Source: JANNBN01 sp963763885 (GTDB lineage: Bacteria; Actinomycetota; Acidimicrobiia; Acidimicrobiales; JANYDT01). Taken from it: a stretch of DNA of 64,000 bases. This document shows positions 34,624 to 43,978 of this stretch, in pieces (positions within the stretch are counted from its first letter, which is position 1; each line of letters begins with the position of its first letter). The notes under the pieces were generated by a model. The model saw only the letters and a list, made by a program, of their open reading frames with translations, did no database searches and was not told the DNA's origin. Made by a program: the position numbers and the translations under genes. The stretch spans positions 682,001 to 746,000 of the forward strand of contig CAVXQD010000007.1 of assembly GCA_963763885.1 (NCBI GenBank), read 5' to 3'.

Positions 34624-35298
34624 TTACTGGTTTGGGGCGTCGCCCACCCAGGTGTTGACCAGTTCGTCCTTGCGGACTCGCCATTCCTCGATGGTCATGG
34701 CGAAACGGACGTGGTCTTCCCAGGCACCGTTGATCTCCAGGTACCGCTGGGCGATGCCTTCGTTACGCAAACCCAGCTTCTCCACGACCCGAAGCGACGA
34801 CTGGTTGCGAGGAATGATGGACACCTGAATGCGGTGCAGCCCAAGTTCTTCGAACGCAAATCGCATGGCGAGCACCAACGACTCTGGCATGTACCCCAGC
34901 CCGGCGCACTTCTCGTCGATCCAGTACCCGATGTAGACGTTCTGGAACGCGCCCCGCTGGATTGAACCGAGGTTGATTTCCCCACAGAACTGGCCGCCGG
35001 CGAAAATTCCGAACCGATACGCCGAACCGCTGGTGCGTTCCCGATCGGTTGCCTCGCAACGTGCCTCGAACGCCCGGCGGCTTTCCACAACATCGGCCTG
35101 ACCTGGGCGGCGTTGCGCCTCCCAGGGGGCCAGCCAAACGGCACACCGGCGCCGCACCTCTTGCCAATCCGCAAAGTCCGACAACTGCAGGGGTCTGAGC
35201 AACAACCGGGACGATCGCAACTGTGGGCCCATCGCCATTGACGTCAGGCGATCAGCGAGCGTCCAGCGCCGACGAGAGTCTGCTCGGCTCTCTGTCAT
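34624..35298 (-). CDS. GNAT acetyltransferase (RimJ/RimL-like)
   Basis: 224 residues from MTESRADSR (a start at MAMGPQL ~20 codons in is also possible). GNAT fold with acetyl-CoA-loop region KCAGLGYMPESLVLAMRFAFEELGLHR, NQSSLRVVEKLGLRNEG and IVRF-like end VRFAMTIEEW, as in ribosomal-protein N-acetyltransferases RimJ/RimL. Substrate uncertain: ribosomal protein or other amine. Confidence 0.85.
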   Translation of the reverse strand: MTESRADSRRRWTLADRLTSMAMGPQLRSSRLLLRPLQLSDFADWQEVRRRCAVWLAPWEAQRRPGQADVVESRRAFEARCEATDRERTSGSAYRFGIFAGGQFCGEINLGSIQRGAFQNVYIGYWIDEKCAGLGYMPESLVLAMRFAFEELGLHRIQVSIIPRNQSSLRVVEKLGLRNEGIAQRYLEINGAWEDHVRFAMTIEEWRVRKDELVNTWVGDAPNQ

Positions 35299-35437
35299 GA
35301 CGGAGTTGCTGTGTTCAACACGTCGGTAACTGTAATCGGCAACCAGGGAGAAGCCCGAGTCGCCGGAGGGGGAGAAAACCACGCAGAGTGCGAGCCCCCT
35401 CAAGACGTGGCGACGGGAGGCCGATGAAGGCGATGAA

Positions 35438-38089
35438 ATGTCCGCGCAGCCCCCCTCCTCCCTCGTGCCCGATCAGCCGGCCCCGGGTCACGAACGTGAC
35501 AACGCTCGCCCGTCAGGGAAAGGGGCCTGGTCGCCGATTCCGTTGACCATCGAGCAGCACGTCCCCGCCGAATACACCTTTGCCGCACCGCTCGCGAACC
35601 CTCAGGCAGACCTGCAGGCGCACCCGTCGGGACCTCCTGCGGCTCATCAAGCTGGCGCACACGCGCAAACCCATCCCTCTGGGCGACCCGACCCCACCAC
35701 CGCAGCACCCTCACGACCCCCTGCTGCTCATGCGCCGGATCAGCCCGGATTGCCGAAGCGCGTCCGTCGACTGGGTCCGGTGAACGCCGATTCAATTCAG
35801 CCGACGGGTCCGGTTCCGAAGTACGACCTGCTCCTCCCGCCAGTCCCCCCAGCGCCCAGCCACCTGGTGGTCGACGTTCCAGAAGTGCCTGTGTTTGCTC
35901 CCACCCCTGAGCTGCAGTTCCCTGCTGGTGTCGAAGTTCTCCCTCCGCTGACACCGGACACCACACCCTCGTTCCAGCGCAGCGGAGGCTCCGGCGTTCC
36001 ATCCGCTCCCTCCAACACGTTCACTCCGCCCGTCGAGGTCTTCCCGAACGCGACGAAACCGGCGCCGCAGATTGAGGATCCGTTCGCTGCTGCGCCCTCG
36101 GGTTACAACTCGACGCACAATCCAACGGCAGATGAACTTTCGTCATGGCCACCTCCCCAGGTTGGTGGTCCAACTGATTCTCTGGGTGTCGCTGACCTTT
36201 CGATGCAGGCGCACGCGAACGCCGGATCCCAGCACCCACCCATGGGCGTTGCGTACATGGTCCCCACGCTGCATCACGGCACCCCTGTGCAGGACCCTGC
36301 GACGCCGGCGCCGACACCGGTTGGCCCAGGTCACCCTGCACCGGCAGGTCATGGCGCGCAACAACAAGGCGAGTCCCTTGTTGCCACCATCGACTGGCGG
36401 ATTATGGCGTTCGTCGGCCTCTTGGCCGCGTACCTGCCGTTGTTGTTCCGTTCTTTGTTGGGTGTGCGACTGTCGCACCCGCTTGGCACCACTGTGCTTG
36501 CAGAATTGATGGTGCCGTTGGCATTCACGGTGATCGCAGCGCGTCGACCGCGCCGATCCACCATCGACGACCGCCACGTAGACCTTGTTGTGGGCGCCGT
36601 TGCGGCCGTGATGTCGTTGGTGTGCACGTGGGTACTTCCCCGTTCGCTCGGCGGCATTTCCACATTGTGGCGACCCGAATGGCTAGCCCTCCCGTTTGCG
36701 CTCTTCTCTCTCTACACACTCCTGTGGGGCGTGCGATTCGCATGGGACATGCGCAACAGCCTGCTTGTCTCTCTGCTGGCAAGCCCGCTTCTTTTCGTTC
36801 CGCTCCTCGGTCGGCCATTCACACCGCTATCTGGTGACATCAATAAGTACGCCTACGACATTGCACGATACGCACTACCGATCGAGTCGGTTGGCTACGC
36901 ATCGGCCCGGGCCGGCGTTCCGTTGCGTGACATCGACGCACGCGGCCTGATCGACGGACGCATTCTTTCCGCAGCCGTGATGGTCATGATGATCGGCCTT
37001 CTGCTGGTGAGCCGGGTTGACGGACGAAGCGCCAAACGCGGCGGTAACGGGCGAGCCTCTGGTCTCACGCGACGTATGCGCAAGCTGGGTGCGTTCGTTG
37101 CAAGCCTGGCCACGTTCTGGCTGCTGGACTTGATCGTCAGCACCGTTGCGATTGTCTTTGCCGGCTTTGCTCCGCAAGGGTGGGCCAAGTACTTCACATC
37201 GCCGATTGTCGGCCTTCTCCCGACCCTCATCGCCCTGTTCACCTTCGCAGGTTGGTGCCGCCGGTTTGGGCTGTTCCTCCCCTCGAAGCTTGGCGTGGTC
37301 AGCTCCGCAACAAAGCTTCCCGCACACGGTCCACGCAGCCGTTCGGACCACGCAATCACGTTCCTGACAATCGGAATCATCTGCCTCACCGCCATCGCTG
37401 CTGGCCTGCGCCCAACGCTGCACCCGGTGTCGTCGTTGCCCGCAGAAGTGGACATTGCAGCACCGATCGCGCCAAAGGGATGGAAACCCGCCGAGCCGGT
37501 TCTGGTGACATCGTTTCACTCGTACTACGGAGCTCATTCGGAATGGGTTCGTACACGGCTGGACGGGCCGAGCGATGCACCGGTTGACCAGGTCAACGTG
37601 GACCGTGTTGCTTCGTCAATCGACCTGCTGCGGATGTTCAACGCAACCACAACCTATGACCTGGGTAGGTTCCGTCCGGTCCAGTCGCGCACCATCGATC
37701 TTGGAGCCGGGTCTTCGGCTGTGCAGGAGACCTACTACGACGCAACAAGTGCCTCGGCGTGGTCAATTGTCAGCGCGCTGATTGAAACACCTACCGGTAC
37801 GTATCGGATCAGCCTCTCCGCTCGTGCAGCTGGTGACCGTTCACCAGTGCCACTTCCGACGCCTCAGGCAACGCGCAACTTGCTGCTGCGGACCAGCGAA
37901 CCAGCTCCCGGCATCGGCAAGCAATTGAAGGACGAGAAGATCAATCGCACGGCGGACTCCGTCGCCGAGCTGTTCAGGTCATATTCCAACGAGATGCGCT
38001 CTGGCTTGGTCTTTACCGAGACTGCACCACAGACCCAACCAAAGGGCGCACCAGACGACATCGTTGACGATGCCGGATTCGTTCAGTGA
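35438..38089 (+). CDS. Large Pro-rich multi-pass membrane protein of polysaccharide operon
   Basis: 883 residues. Residues 1-310 are Pro/Ala/His/Thr-rich and disordered; 315-640 contain about eight membrane helices (RIMAFVGLLAAYLPLLF, LVVGAVAAVMSLVCTWVL, ILSAAVMVMMIGLLLV, FVASLATFWLLDLIVSTVA, FLTIGIICLTAIAAGL); the last ~200 form a predicted external domain beginning GWKPAEPVLVTSFHSYYG. No family recognised. The downstream GT2 start lies 32 nt after the stop, and the whole group to 42767 seems one transcript. Probably an assembly or export partner of the synthase. Confidence 0.75.
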   Translation: MSAQPPSSLVPDQPAPGHERDNARPSGKGAWSPIPLTIEQHVPAEYTFAAPLANPQADLQAHPSGPPAAHQAGAHAQTHPSGRPDPTTAAPSRPPAAHAPDQPGLPKRVRRLGPVNADSIQPTGPVPKYDLLLPPVPPAPSHLVVDVPEVPVFAPTPELQFPAGVEVLPPLTPDTTPSFQRSGGSGVPSAPSNTFTPPVEVFPNATKPAPQIEDPFAAAPSGYNSTHNPTADELSSWPPPQVGGPTDSLGVADLSMQAHANAGSQHPPMGVAYMVPTLHHGTPVQDPATPAPTPVGPGHPAPAGHGAQQQGESLVATIDWRIMAFVGLLAAYLPLLFRSLLGVRLSHPLGTTVLAELMVPLAFTVIAARRPRRSTIDDRHVDLVVGAVAAVMSLVCTWVLPRSLGGISTLWRPEWLALPFALFSLYTLLWGVRFAWDMRNSLLVSLLASPLLFVPLLGRPFTPLSGDINKYAYDIARYALPIESVGYASARAGVPLRDIDARGLIDGRILSAAVMVMMIGLLLVSRVDGRSAKRGGNGRASGLTRRMRKLGAFVASLATFWLLDLIVSTVAIVFAGFAPQGWAKYFTSPIVGLLPTLIALFTFAGWCRRFGLFLPSKLGVVSSATKLPAHGPRSRSDHAITFLTIGIICLTAIAAGLRPTLHPVSSLPAEVDIAAPIAPKGWKPAEPVLVTSFHSYYGAHSEWVRTRLDGPSDAPVDQVNVDRVASSIDLLRMFNATTTYDLGRFRPVQSRTIDLGAGSSAVQETYYDATSASAWSIVSALIETPTGTYRISLSARAAGDRSPVPLPTPQATRNLLLRTSEPAPGIGKQLKDEKINRTADSVAELFRSYSNEMRSGLVFTETAPQTQPKGAPDDIVDDAGFVQ

Positions 38090-38120
38090 CGTCGGCGAAG
38101 CGCCAAACAGGAAACTAGAT

Positions 38121-39971
38121 ATGACCGACATCAACACCGCGGCGCGTCAACAGGTTCGATCCGAACGAGCGCCCCTCCCGTCATCGTTGCTGGAGGAAGC
38201 GCTACGCGAGTCCGCCAGCCGTGCTCCAGCAGTCCAGGCATCTGACAAGGGGCCTGCGGCACATACTCAGCCAGTCCACGCACCAGTAGGCCCCAGCGCG
38301 GCAACGGATCCAATCACCGAGTCACTTTCGCAAAGAGCAATCCGCCGTATTCGGGCCACAGAACGTACGCAGATGGATGCTCCCATGCGTTCGCACCGGG
38401 TCCTTCCTCCGCAAGGCGGCGCCCGCGAGGCGATGCGCCTACAACTCTTGGACGAGGCGACCTACGAACTTGGTCGTATGCGTCCAGAGTATTCAGCTGT
38501 ACCAGTGGTCACCCCGAAACAGAAGCGTGTGTTCATCGGCGCAACCGTGCTGACCCTGGCCGCGCTGATTTTCGCGCCCATCACCACACTGCGGGTGTTT
38601 GTGGTGTTGGCGATGATCGCGTACACAGCCACCCTCTGGTTGCGAGTGCAGTTGGCCCGGAAAGCGTTCGGGGACAACCGGACGATCATGATCTCAGACG
38701 AAGAGGCACGTGCGTTTCCGGACGACCTGCTGCCCGTCTACTCCGTGCTGATTCCGGCGTACAAAGAGCCGGAGGTCATCGAGCATCTCCTTGGGTCCGT
38801 GGCACTGCTGGAATATCCGAAACACAAGCTGGAAGTGAAGCTGCTGTTGGAGGAAGACGACTTCGACACCATCAACGCAATCACCGCCAAGGCTGCACGT
38901 GGTGAGAAGCTGCCAGACTTCATCGAGGTTGTGTTGGTTCCCGCCGGCTTGCCGCGCACCAAGCCAAAAGCATGCAACTACGGCTTGAAGTTGTGCCGCG
39001 GCGAACTGGTGACCATCTACGACGCCGAAGACATCCCGGAGCCATTGCAATTGCGCCGCGCAGCCATTTCGCTGCTGGGTTCAGACGATCGGGTGGCATG
39101 CGTTCAGGCCCGCTTGGAGTTCCACAACCACCGAGACAACTTGCTCACCAAGTGGTTCACCGTGGAATACGCGCAGTGGTTCACGCAACTCCTGCCGGGT
39201 CTTGTTTCGCTGGGCGGACCCATTCCGTTGGGTGGAACTTCCAACCACTTCAAGCGCAACATCTTGGACGAGGTCGGTGCTTGGGATCCGTTCAACGTGA
39301 CCGAAGACGCCGACCTTGGCGTACGGCTGCAGCGCGAGGGCTACTCCGTTGGTGTGGTGCAGTCCGTGACGCTTGAAGAAGCCAACTGCGACTTCGTCAA
39401 CTGGATCAAGCAGCGCAGCCGCTGGTACAAGGGCTACCTGCTCAGCTTCTTGGTGCATCTGCGTGAACCACGCAGAACCATCCGTGAAGTTGGCGGCCTG
39501 AAGCCGTTCCGCAACTTCGCTCTCTTCGTTGGTGGAACTCCACTGCTTGGCGCACTCAGCCTGGTGATGATGGGCGTTTCCGCTTTGTGGTCCCTTGGTC
39601 GCTTCCCGCTCATTGCGGAGCTTTTCCCAAGCTGGGTCGGCAGCCTTGCAATGCTTCTTGCCGTCGTTGGAAACCTGGTGGTGATCACCGGCGGCATTGT
39701 CACCCTGCGCCTCACCGACAAGGAACGCCTCCTCGGCGCGGTGCTCCTCACTCCGCTGTATGGCGTGATGATGTCCATCGCTGCGACGAAGGCCGTCATC
39801 CAGCTCGTCACCGACCCGTTCCACTGGGAAAAGACTGCGCACGGACTATCTGCGTCTGTGCAACATGACGGTGCGGGAGGTACTGCCGCTGCAGTTCCGT
39901 CCGCAGCCGTTGCGACCATGCCAAGCGCTGGATCCGTGTCAACCGCGCAACGGAAGGGTCGTGCACGATGA
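38121..39971 (+). CDS. Membrane glycosyltransferase family 2 (polysaccharide synthase-like)
   Basis: 616 residues, start at MTDINTAAR with AGGAAA 8 nt upstream (an earlier ATG at 38064 overlaps the previous gene). Two membrane helices precede the GT-A domain, which has LIPAYKEPEVIEHLL, a DxD-like YDAEDIPEPLQL, VTEDADLGVRL (TED) and the processive-synthase QRSRWYKGY (Q/RxxRW) motif; three or more helices follow. This is the cellulose/hyaluronan/mannan-synthase layout, so it probably polymerises and extrudes a beta-linked glycan from nucleotide sugar. Its stop overlaps the next start by ATGA. Confidence 0.9.
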   Translation: MTDINTAARQQVRSERAPLPSSLLEEALRESASRAPAVQASDKGPAAHTQPVHAPVGPSAATDPITESLSQRAIRRIRATERTQMDAPMRSHRVLPPQGGAREAMRLQLLDEATYELGRMRPEYSAVPVVTPKQKRVFIGATVLTLAALIFAPITTLRVFVVLAMIAYTATLWLRVQLARKAFGDNRTIMISDEEARAFPDDLLPVYSVLIPAYKEPEVIEHLLGSVALLEYPKHKLEVKLLLEEDDFDTINAITAKAARGEKLPDFIEVVLVPAGLPRTKPKACNYGLKLCRGELVTIYDAEDIPEPLQLRRAAISLLGSDDRVACVQARLEFHNHRDNLLTKWFTVEYAQWFTQLLPGLVSLGGPIPLGGTSNHFKRNILDEVGAWDPFNVTEDADLGVRLQREGYSVGVVQSVTLEEANCDFVNWIKQRSRWYKGYLLSFLVHLREPRRTIREVGGLKPFRNFALFVGGTPLLGALSLVMMGVSALWSLGRFPLIAELFPSWVGSLAMLLAVVGNLVVITGGIVTLRLTDKERLLGAVLLTPLYGVMMSIAATKAVIQLVTDPFHWEKTAHGLSASVQHDGAGGTAAAVPSAAVATMPSAGSVSTAQRKGRAR

Positions 39972-41668
39972 CAACGGTCGAGATATTCAACGAGGCAAAA
40001 GCCTCGCGAGTTGAACCAGGCCGGGCAGCATCCAAGTTCGTCACGTGGGCCGACCGGCATCGGGTGTGGATCGGGCTGTTCGGGATCTACGTCGCAGTTG
40101 CTGCGGTGCTGGTGTTTGGTTTCGGCGTAATCATGACCGACGCCATCAGCCGCGTCGCCAACTCGTCCTATGTGGTCCGAGGTCGCGAGCCGCACCTTGC
40201 AGCCATGGGGTTCGTCTGGACTCCAGGGCCAACCCTGATGATCCTGCCGCTGCTTCCTTTTGCGAAGGTGTTTCCATTCCTACTCACCAAGGGATTCGCA
40301 GCGAACATCGCTTCGGCGTTCACCATGACCTTGGCTGTCCGACAGCTGCATCGCATCGTGTTGCACATCGGTTTGACCGGCCGCACCGCCGCGCTGACAA
40401 CAGCCACGTTTGCACTCAACCCCGTGGTCGTGTTCTACGCGGCCAACGGAATGTCAGAGGCGCTTTCCACATTCGGTCTGTTGATTGCGGTCGCTGCACT
40501 GTTGTCGTGGTTGCGTGACGCGCTTACCGTGCAGTTGGTTGTCTGCGGGATGGGAATCGGCGTTGCGTATCTCGCTCGATACGAAGCAGGCATAGCATTC
40601 GTCGGCGTCGCCATAATTGTTGCGGCGGTGTCGTACTCGCGTGCGCGCCGGGGGTTCATCCCGCCGATGTCAGCCATGCGTCTTTCCCGGACCGGAACCA
40701 CAAGTGCCGGCGGGGCTCCTGCCCCATGGATTGTCCTGAACGAGCTGATGCTGTTGGCCATCCCTGCAGCAACCGTGTTCATCGGCTGGGCCGCAATGAG
40801 CTGGATCGTGACCGGTCACCCGTTCGAACAGCTCAGTTCCGAGTACGGAATCCGCGAGTTCCTCCGGGTCTACAGCGCCGACCAATCCGTTGGCGGAACA
40901 CCTGCCGACGTCCTCCGCACGATCGGTATTCTGCAGCCAGCCGCGATGGTGTTCATTCTCGCCGGGTTGGTCATGTCGCTCATTCGGCGACGCTCCGATC
41001 TCGCCGTGACTATTGCAGTGTTCGCTCCAGTGTTTGCATTCAGCGCATGGGCGATCTGTGTTGGCCAGGCCTTGTTCCTCTACCGATACCTGTTCGCAAT
41101 TCTTCCGATGTCAGCCATTGCCGTGGCGGTCGTGACGAAGGGTCTCCACGACAAGTTCACCACCAACGACGAAGTTGGACCCGAGACAGGGCAACCCGTT
41201 GGTTGGCACAAACATGTGGCCATGGTGCCGCTGCTCGCTGTTGCGCTGACACTCCCTCTTGCTGGACAGCGACTCATCAAGGAAGAGCGGGCGGTTCGTT
41301 CGTTTAACCGGTACGCGCTGGACGATCAGGTTGCGGATTACCTCGACAACATCGAGACCGGAGACGGATCGATCCTCACCGACTCGGGGACCGCGTTTGC
41401 GGTTCTGCTTCGCACCGCCCATCCGAATCGCTTTGTCATCACTTCAGACAGCGACTTTCGTGAACGTGTCGCAAATCTCTCCACCGTGAAGTACGTCCTG
41501 GTGCCGGAAAACACAGGGCTGTTGCAGCTCGACGCAGTGAACCGACGCTGGCCATCGTTGTTCGACTCCGGCCCGGCAGCGGACTCGTTGGTCAAAGAAT
41601 GGCCGGGCACAGACGGCCGTCCACGCTGGAGACTGTTCCGCGTCCCCGAGACCGTCGGTTTCGAGTGA
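39968..41668 (+). CDS. Multi-pass membrane protein (GT-C glycosyltransferase-like)
   Basis: 566 residues with about ten membrane helices and large loops (WTPGPTLMILPLLPFAKVF, ALNPVVVFYAANGMSEAL, VAYLARYEAGIAFVGVAII, AWAICVGQALFLYRYL). The last ~130 residues are external. The overall layout resembles GT-C lipid-linked sugar transferases (ArnT/PMT-like), but a clear catalytic D/E motif in the first external loop is not obvious. Translationally coupled to the GT2 synthase (ATGA) and likely acts on the same glycan. Confidence 0.75.
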   Translation: MTTVEIFNEAKASRVEPGRAASKFVTWADRHRVWIGLFGIYVAVAAVLVFGFGVIMTDAISRVANSSYVVRGREPHLAAMGFVWTPGPTLMILPLLPFAKVFPFLLTKGFAANIASAFTMTLAVRQLHRIVLHIGLTGRTAALTTATFALNPVVVFYAANGMSEALSTFGLLIAVAALLSWLRDALTVQLVVCGMGIGVAYLARYEAGIAFVGVAIIVAAVSYSRARRGFIPPMSAMRLSRTGTTSAGGAPAPWIVLNELMLLAIPAATVFIGWAAMSWIVTGHPFEQLSSEYGIREFLRVYSADQSVGGTPADVLRTIGILQPAAMVFILAGLVMSLIRRRSDLAVTIAVFAPVFAFSAWAICVGQALFLYRYLFAILPMSAIAVAVVTKGLHDKFTTNDEVGPETGQPVGWHKHVAMVPLLAVALTLPLAGQRLIKEERAVRSFNRYALDDQVADYLDNIETGDGSILTDSGTAFAVLLRTAHPNRFVITSDSDFRERVANLSTVKYVLVPENTGLLQLDAVNRRWPSLFDSGPAADSLVKEWPGTDGRPRWRLFRVPETVGFE

Positions 41669-41678
41669 CACTGGGCTG

Positions 41679-42767
41679 ATGCCAGTCAGTCCGCTTTCAA
41701 CGTCATGGGGCTTCGGAACGCGCAACGCGTTCCTCCTGACGCGGATCTTCATTGTTGTATCACTGGCGGTCTTGATGTTCACCACCGTCTCTACTGGATC
41801 ATCTGCAACCTCAAAGGCTCCGGTGGTTCTCGGTCCACGATCCACCGGCCTCACCATTCCGTCTTGGGAAGCTGACGGTTACAGGTCCCCTGAACTGCCG
41901 TTGATCTTGGACAAAGTGAAAGCACTCGGTTTGCGCAGAGTCACCTTCATTGTGACGTGGTACCAGTCGTCGCTCTCGGACAGCGCGTTCGGGCCAAGCG
42001 ACGTCACACCCACCGACGATGCGCTTCGGGTCGCAATCAGCGAAGCAAGAACCCGCGGACTTGCCGTTGCGCTGAAACCGCACATCGATCTGCCTGACGA
42101 CACGTGGCGCGGCGACATCCGTCCAAGCGACCCCGGGCTTTGGTTCGGCACGTATCAGGAGTTCATCATTCGGTACGCGTCGTTGGCGCAAACGGCTGGG
42201 GTCTCAACGTTCATTGTCGGCACGGAACTTGCAGGCGTGTCCAAAGACTCGAGGTGGCGAACCATGATTGCCGCAGCGCGCACCAACTTCTCGGGGAAGC
42301 TCACCTACGCAGCCAATTGGGACGAAGCTGACCAGATCCGGTTCTGGGGTCAGCTCGACGAGATTGGTATTGATGCTTACTATCCACTGACAGAGCTGAC
42401 GGACGGCAGTGCGTCAGCTGTTCAGCTCAAAGCCGGTTGGAAGGCACCAAAGCAATCATTGAAACGGCTCGCCACAAAATGGGGCAAGCCGGTGCGGTTC
42501 ACCGAGGTCGGCTACACACGGCATCGGGGCACCGCGTCGGCACCGTGGGACTTCGCTATGGATACCCCAGAGGCGTCGGCCGAACAGGCCGTTGCGTATC
42601 AGGCCCTCTTCGAGGCGATGCGCACCGAACGATGGTTTGCCGGGCCGGACTTCTGGGCCACAGACCCGCCGTCAGAAGAGCACGATGAGCTTGGATACTC
42701 GCCGCTTGGCCACCTTGCTGAAGCGCGCCTCGCAGCTGGTGCGGCGTCGCTGCTGCAAACCCGCTGA
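41679..42767 (+). CDS. Secreted glycoside hydrolase, GH113-like
   Basis: 362 residues: an N-terminal membrane/signal segment (LTRIFIVVSLAVLMFTTV) and a TIM-barrel glycosidase. Motifs resemble GH113 beta-mannanases: STFIVGTELAGV with the acid/base Glu and VRFTEVGYTRH with the nucleophile Glu, plus IGIDAYYPL. It starts 10 nt after the GT-C gene. In synthase operons a hydrolase of this type trims or releases the nascent chain (as BcsZ does for cellulose); a mannan-type product is inferred from this family. Confidence 0.85.
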   Translation: MPVSPLSTSWGFGTRNAFLLTRIFIVVSLAVLMFTTVSTGSSATSKAPVVLGPRSTGLTIPSWEADGYRSPELPLILDKVKALGLRRVTFIVTWYQSSLSDSAFGPSDVTPTDDALRVAISEARTRGLAVALKPHIDLPDDTWRGDIRPSDPGLWFGTYQEFIIRYASLAQTAGVSTFIVGTELAGVSKDSRWRTMIAAARTNFSGKLTYAANWDEADQIRFWGQLDEIGIDAYYPLTELTDGSASAVQLKAGWKAPKQSLKRLATKWGKPVRFTEVGYTRHRGTASAPWDFAMDTPEASAEQAVAYQALFEAMRTERWFAGPDFWATDPPSEEHDELGYSPLGHLAEARLAAGAASLLQTR

Positions 42768-42794
42768 TCCCTCTTATAGGTCCGGTGGGATCAG
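42764..42794. terminator. Hairpin at convergent gene ends
   Basis: CTGATCCC (42764-42771) and GGGATCAG (42787-42794) form an 8-bp stem spanning both stop codons of the GH113-like and fasciclin genes. Weak T-run. Confidence 0.45.
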
Positions 42795-43412
42795 GACCGT
42801 ATTGATCACGTGGATGACGCCGTTGGAGGCAGTGATGTCCGGGGCTGCGATGACCACATCGTTCACGGTGAAGGAGTCCGCTAGGGCAATGAGCGTCAAT
42901 GCTGATCCTTCCGCAGTTGCCAGGTCACCTGCTTTGAACTGGTCGGACATCACGGTGCCCGGAACTACGTGATAGAGCAGCATCTTCTTGAGTTTCTCCT
43001 TGTCTGCCAACAGCGCATCGAGGGTTTCCTTGGGTACCTCCGCAAACGCAGCGTCCGTTGGCGCAAAGACCGTGAACGGGCCGTCGCTCTTGATCGTCTT
43101 GATCAGGTCAGCATTGGCAAGCAGCGATGCAAGCGTCAGGAACGAGCCAGCGGCAACTGCCGTGTAGAAGATGTTGTTATTGGGCGCAATCACCGTCGAT
43201 GCGGATCCCGCGCCGCCAGCCGCGCCAACCTCTGCGACAACGGTGGTGTCCGCGGCAACCGTCGTATCCGTACTCTCCGATGGAACGGCTGCCAATGTGG
43301 TTTCCGCAGCTGTAGCAGCAGCACCGTTCTCATCGGCACATCCAACCAACACGACGCAAGCCATGGTGAGTGTGAGGGTCGCAGCGGCAAATCGGTTACT
43401 ACGTAGGCGCAT
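42774..43412 (-). CDS. Fasciclin-domain lipoprotein
   Basis: 212 residues: signal peptide with lipobox VVLVGC, a Thr/Ser/Val-rich linker of ~50 residues, then one FAS1 domain (FTVFAPTDAAFAEVP, LLYHVVPGTVMSDQF, ASNGVIHVINTVLIPP). FAS1 proteins are surface adhesion or matrix proteins; here it lies beside the polysaccharide operon and may be part of the same matrix. Ends convergent with the hydrolase. Confidence 0.92.
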   Translation of the reverse strand: MRLRSNRFAAATLTLTMACVVLVGCADENGAAATAAETTLAAVPSESTDTTVAADTTVVAEVGAAGGAGSASTVIAPNNNIFYTAVAAGSFLTLASLLANADLIKTIKSDGPFTVFAPTDAAFAEVPKETLDALLADKEKLKKMLLYHVVPGTVMSDQFKAGDLATAEGSALTLIALADSFTVNDVVIAAPDITASNGVIHVINTVLIPPDL

Positions 43413-43579
43413 CGCGTGGTCTCCAGAGTCGAAAAGATGGCGCAGTACTCACAACATGCATGAGCAAAAAGGGCAACCTCACCCTGTCCGACAGGTGATC
43501 CTGCGCGGTAGGGCCATTTGTCCCTTGGGCAGTGCTGAAGTGCCCCTTCACCTCGGCAAGCGTGTGGTGAACTGAGCAG

Positions 43580-43978
43580 ATGCGGATCGAGCTCAACACA
43601 CCTGCGCTGCTGTTCCCCGCAATCTCATTCCTGCTGTTGCCCTACACAAACCGCTACCTGGCGCTGGCCAGCCTCATCCGCAATCTGCTTGCACAGAACC
43701 TGGCAAGCCCAGACCGCCGTCTGGTGAGCCAGATCAATGTCTTGCGTCGACGCATCACGTTGATTCGCCTGATGCAGAGCTTTGCCGTTGCGGCAATGCT
43801 GGCATCAATGCTCTGCATGCTTATGATCTTTCAGGGCTGGCATGATGCCGGACATGCGCTGTTTTTTATCGCGCTGGTGATGATGGTGATCTCGCTCGCA
43901 ATATCGCTGTGGGAGATCCAACTCAGCACTCATGCGCTCAACGTGCAGCTGGAACTTCTGGAGAGCCAACCGACCTGA
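43580..43978 (+). CDS. DUF2721 membrane protein
   Basis: 132 residues. The DUF2721 signature is at the start (TPALLFPAISFLLLPYTNRYLALASLIR in segments), followed by two membrane helices (LMQSFAVAAMLASMLCMLMIF; FFIALVMMVISLAISL). Function unknown. The 3' end overlaps the convergent MFS gene by 41 nt. Confidence 0.85.
   Translation: MRIELNTPALLFPAISFLLLPYTNRYLALASLIRNLLAQNLASPDRRLVSQINVLRRRITLIRLMQSFAVAAMLASMLCMLMIFQGWHDAGHALFFIALVMMVISLAISLWEIQLSTHALNVQLELLESQPT

Noticed and set aside
35438..38089. Exosortase/EpsI-type fusion
   Set aside because: Eight helices plus an external domain are suggestive, but the exosortase Cys/Arg/His motifs cannot be found.
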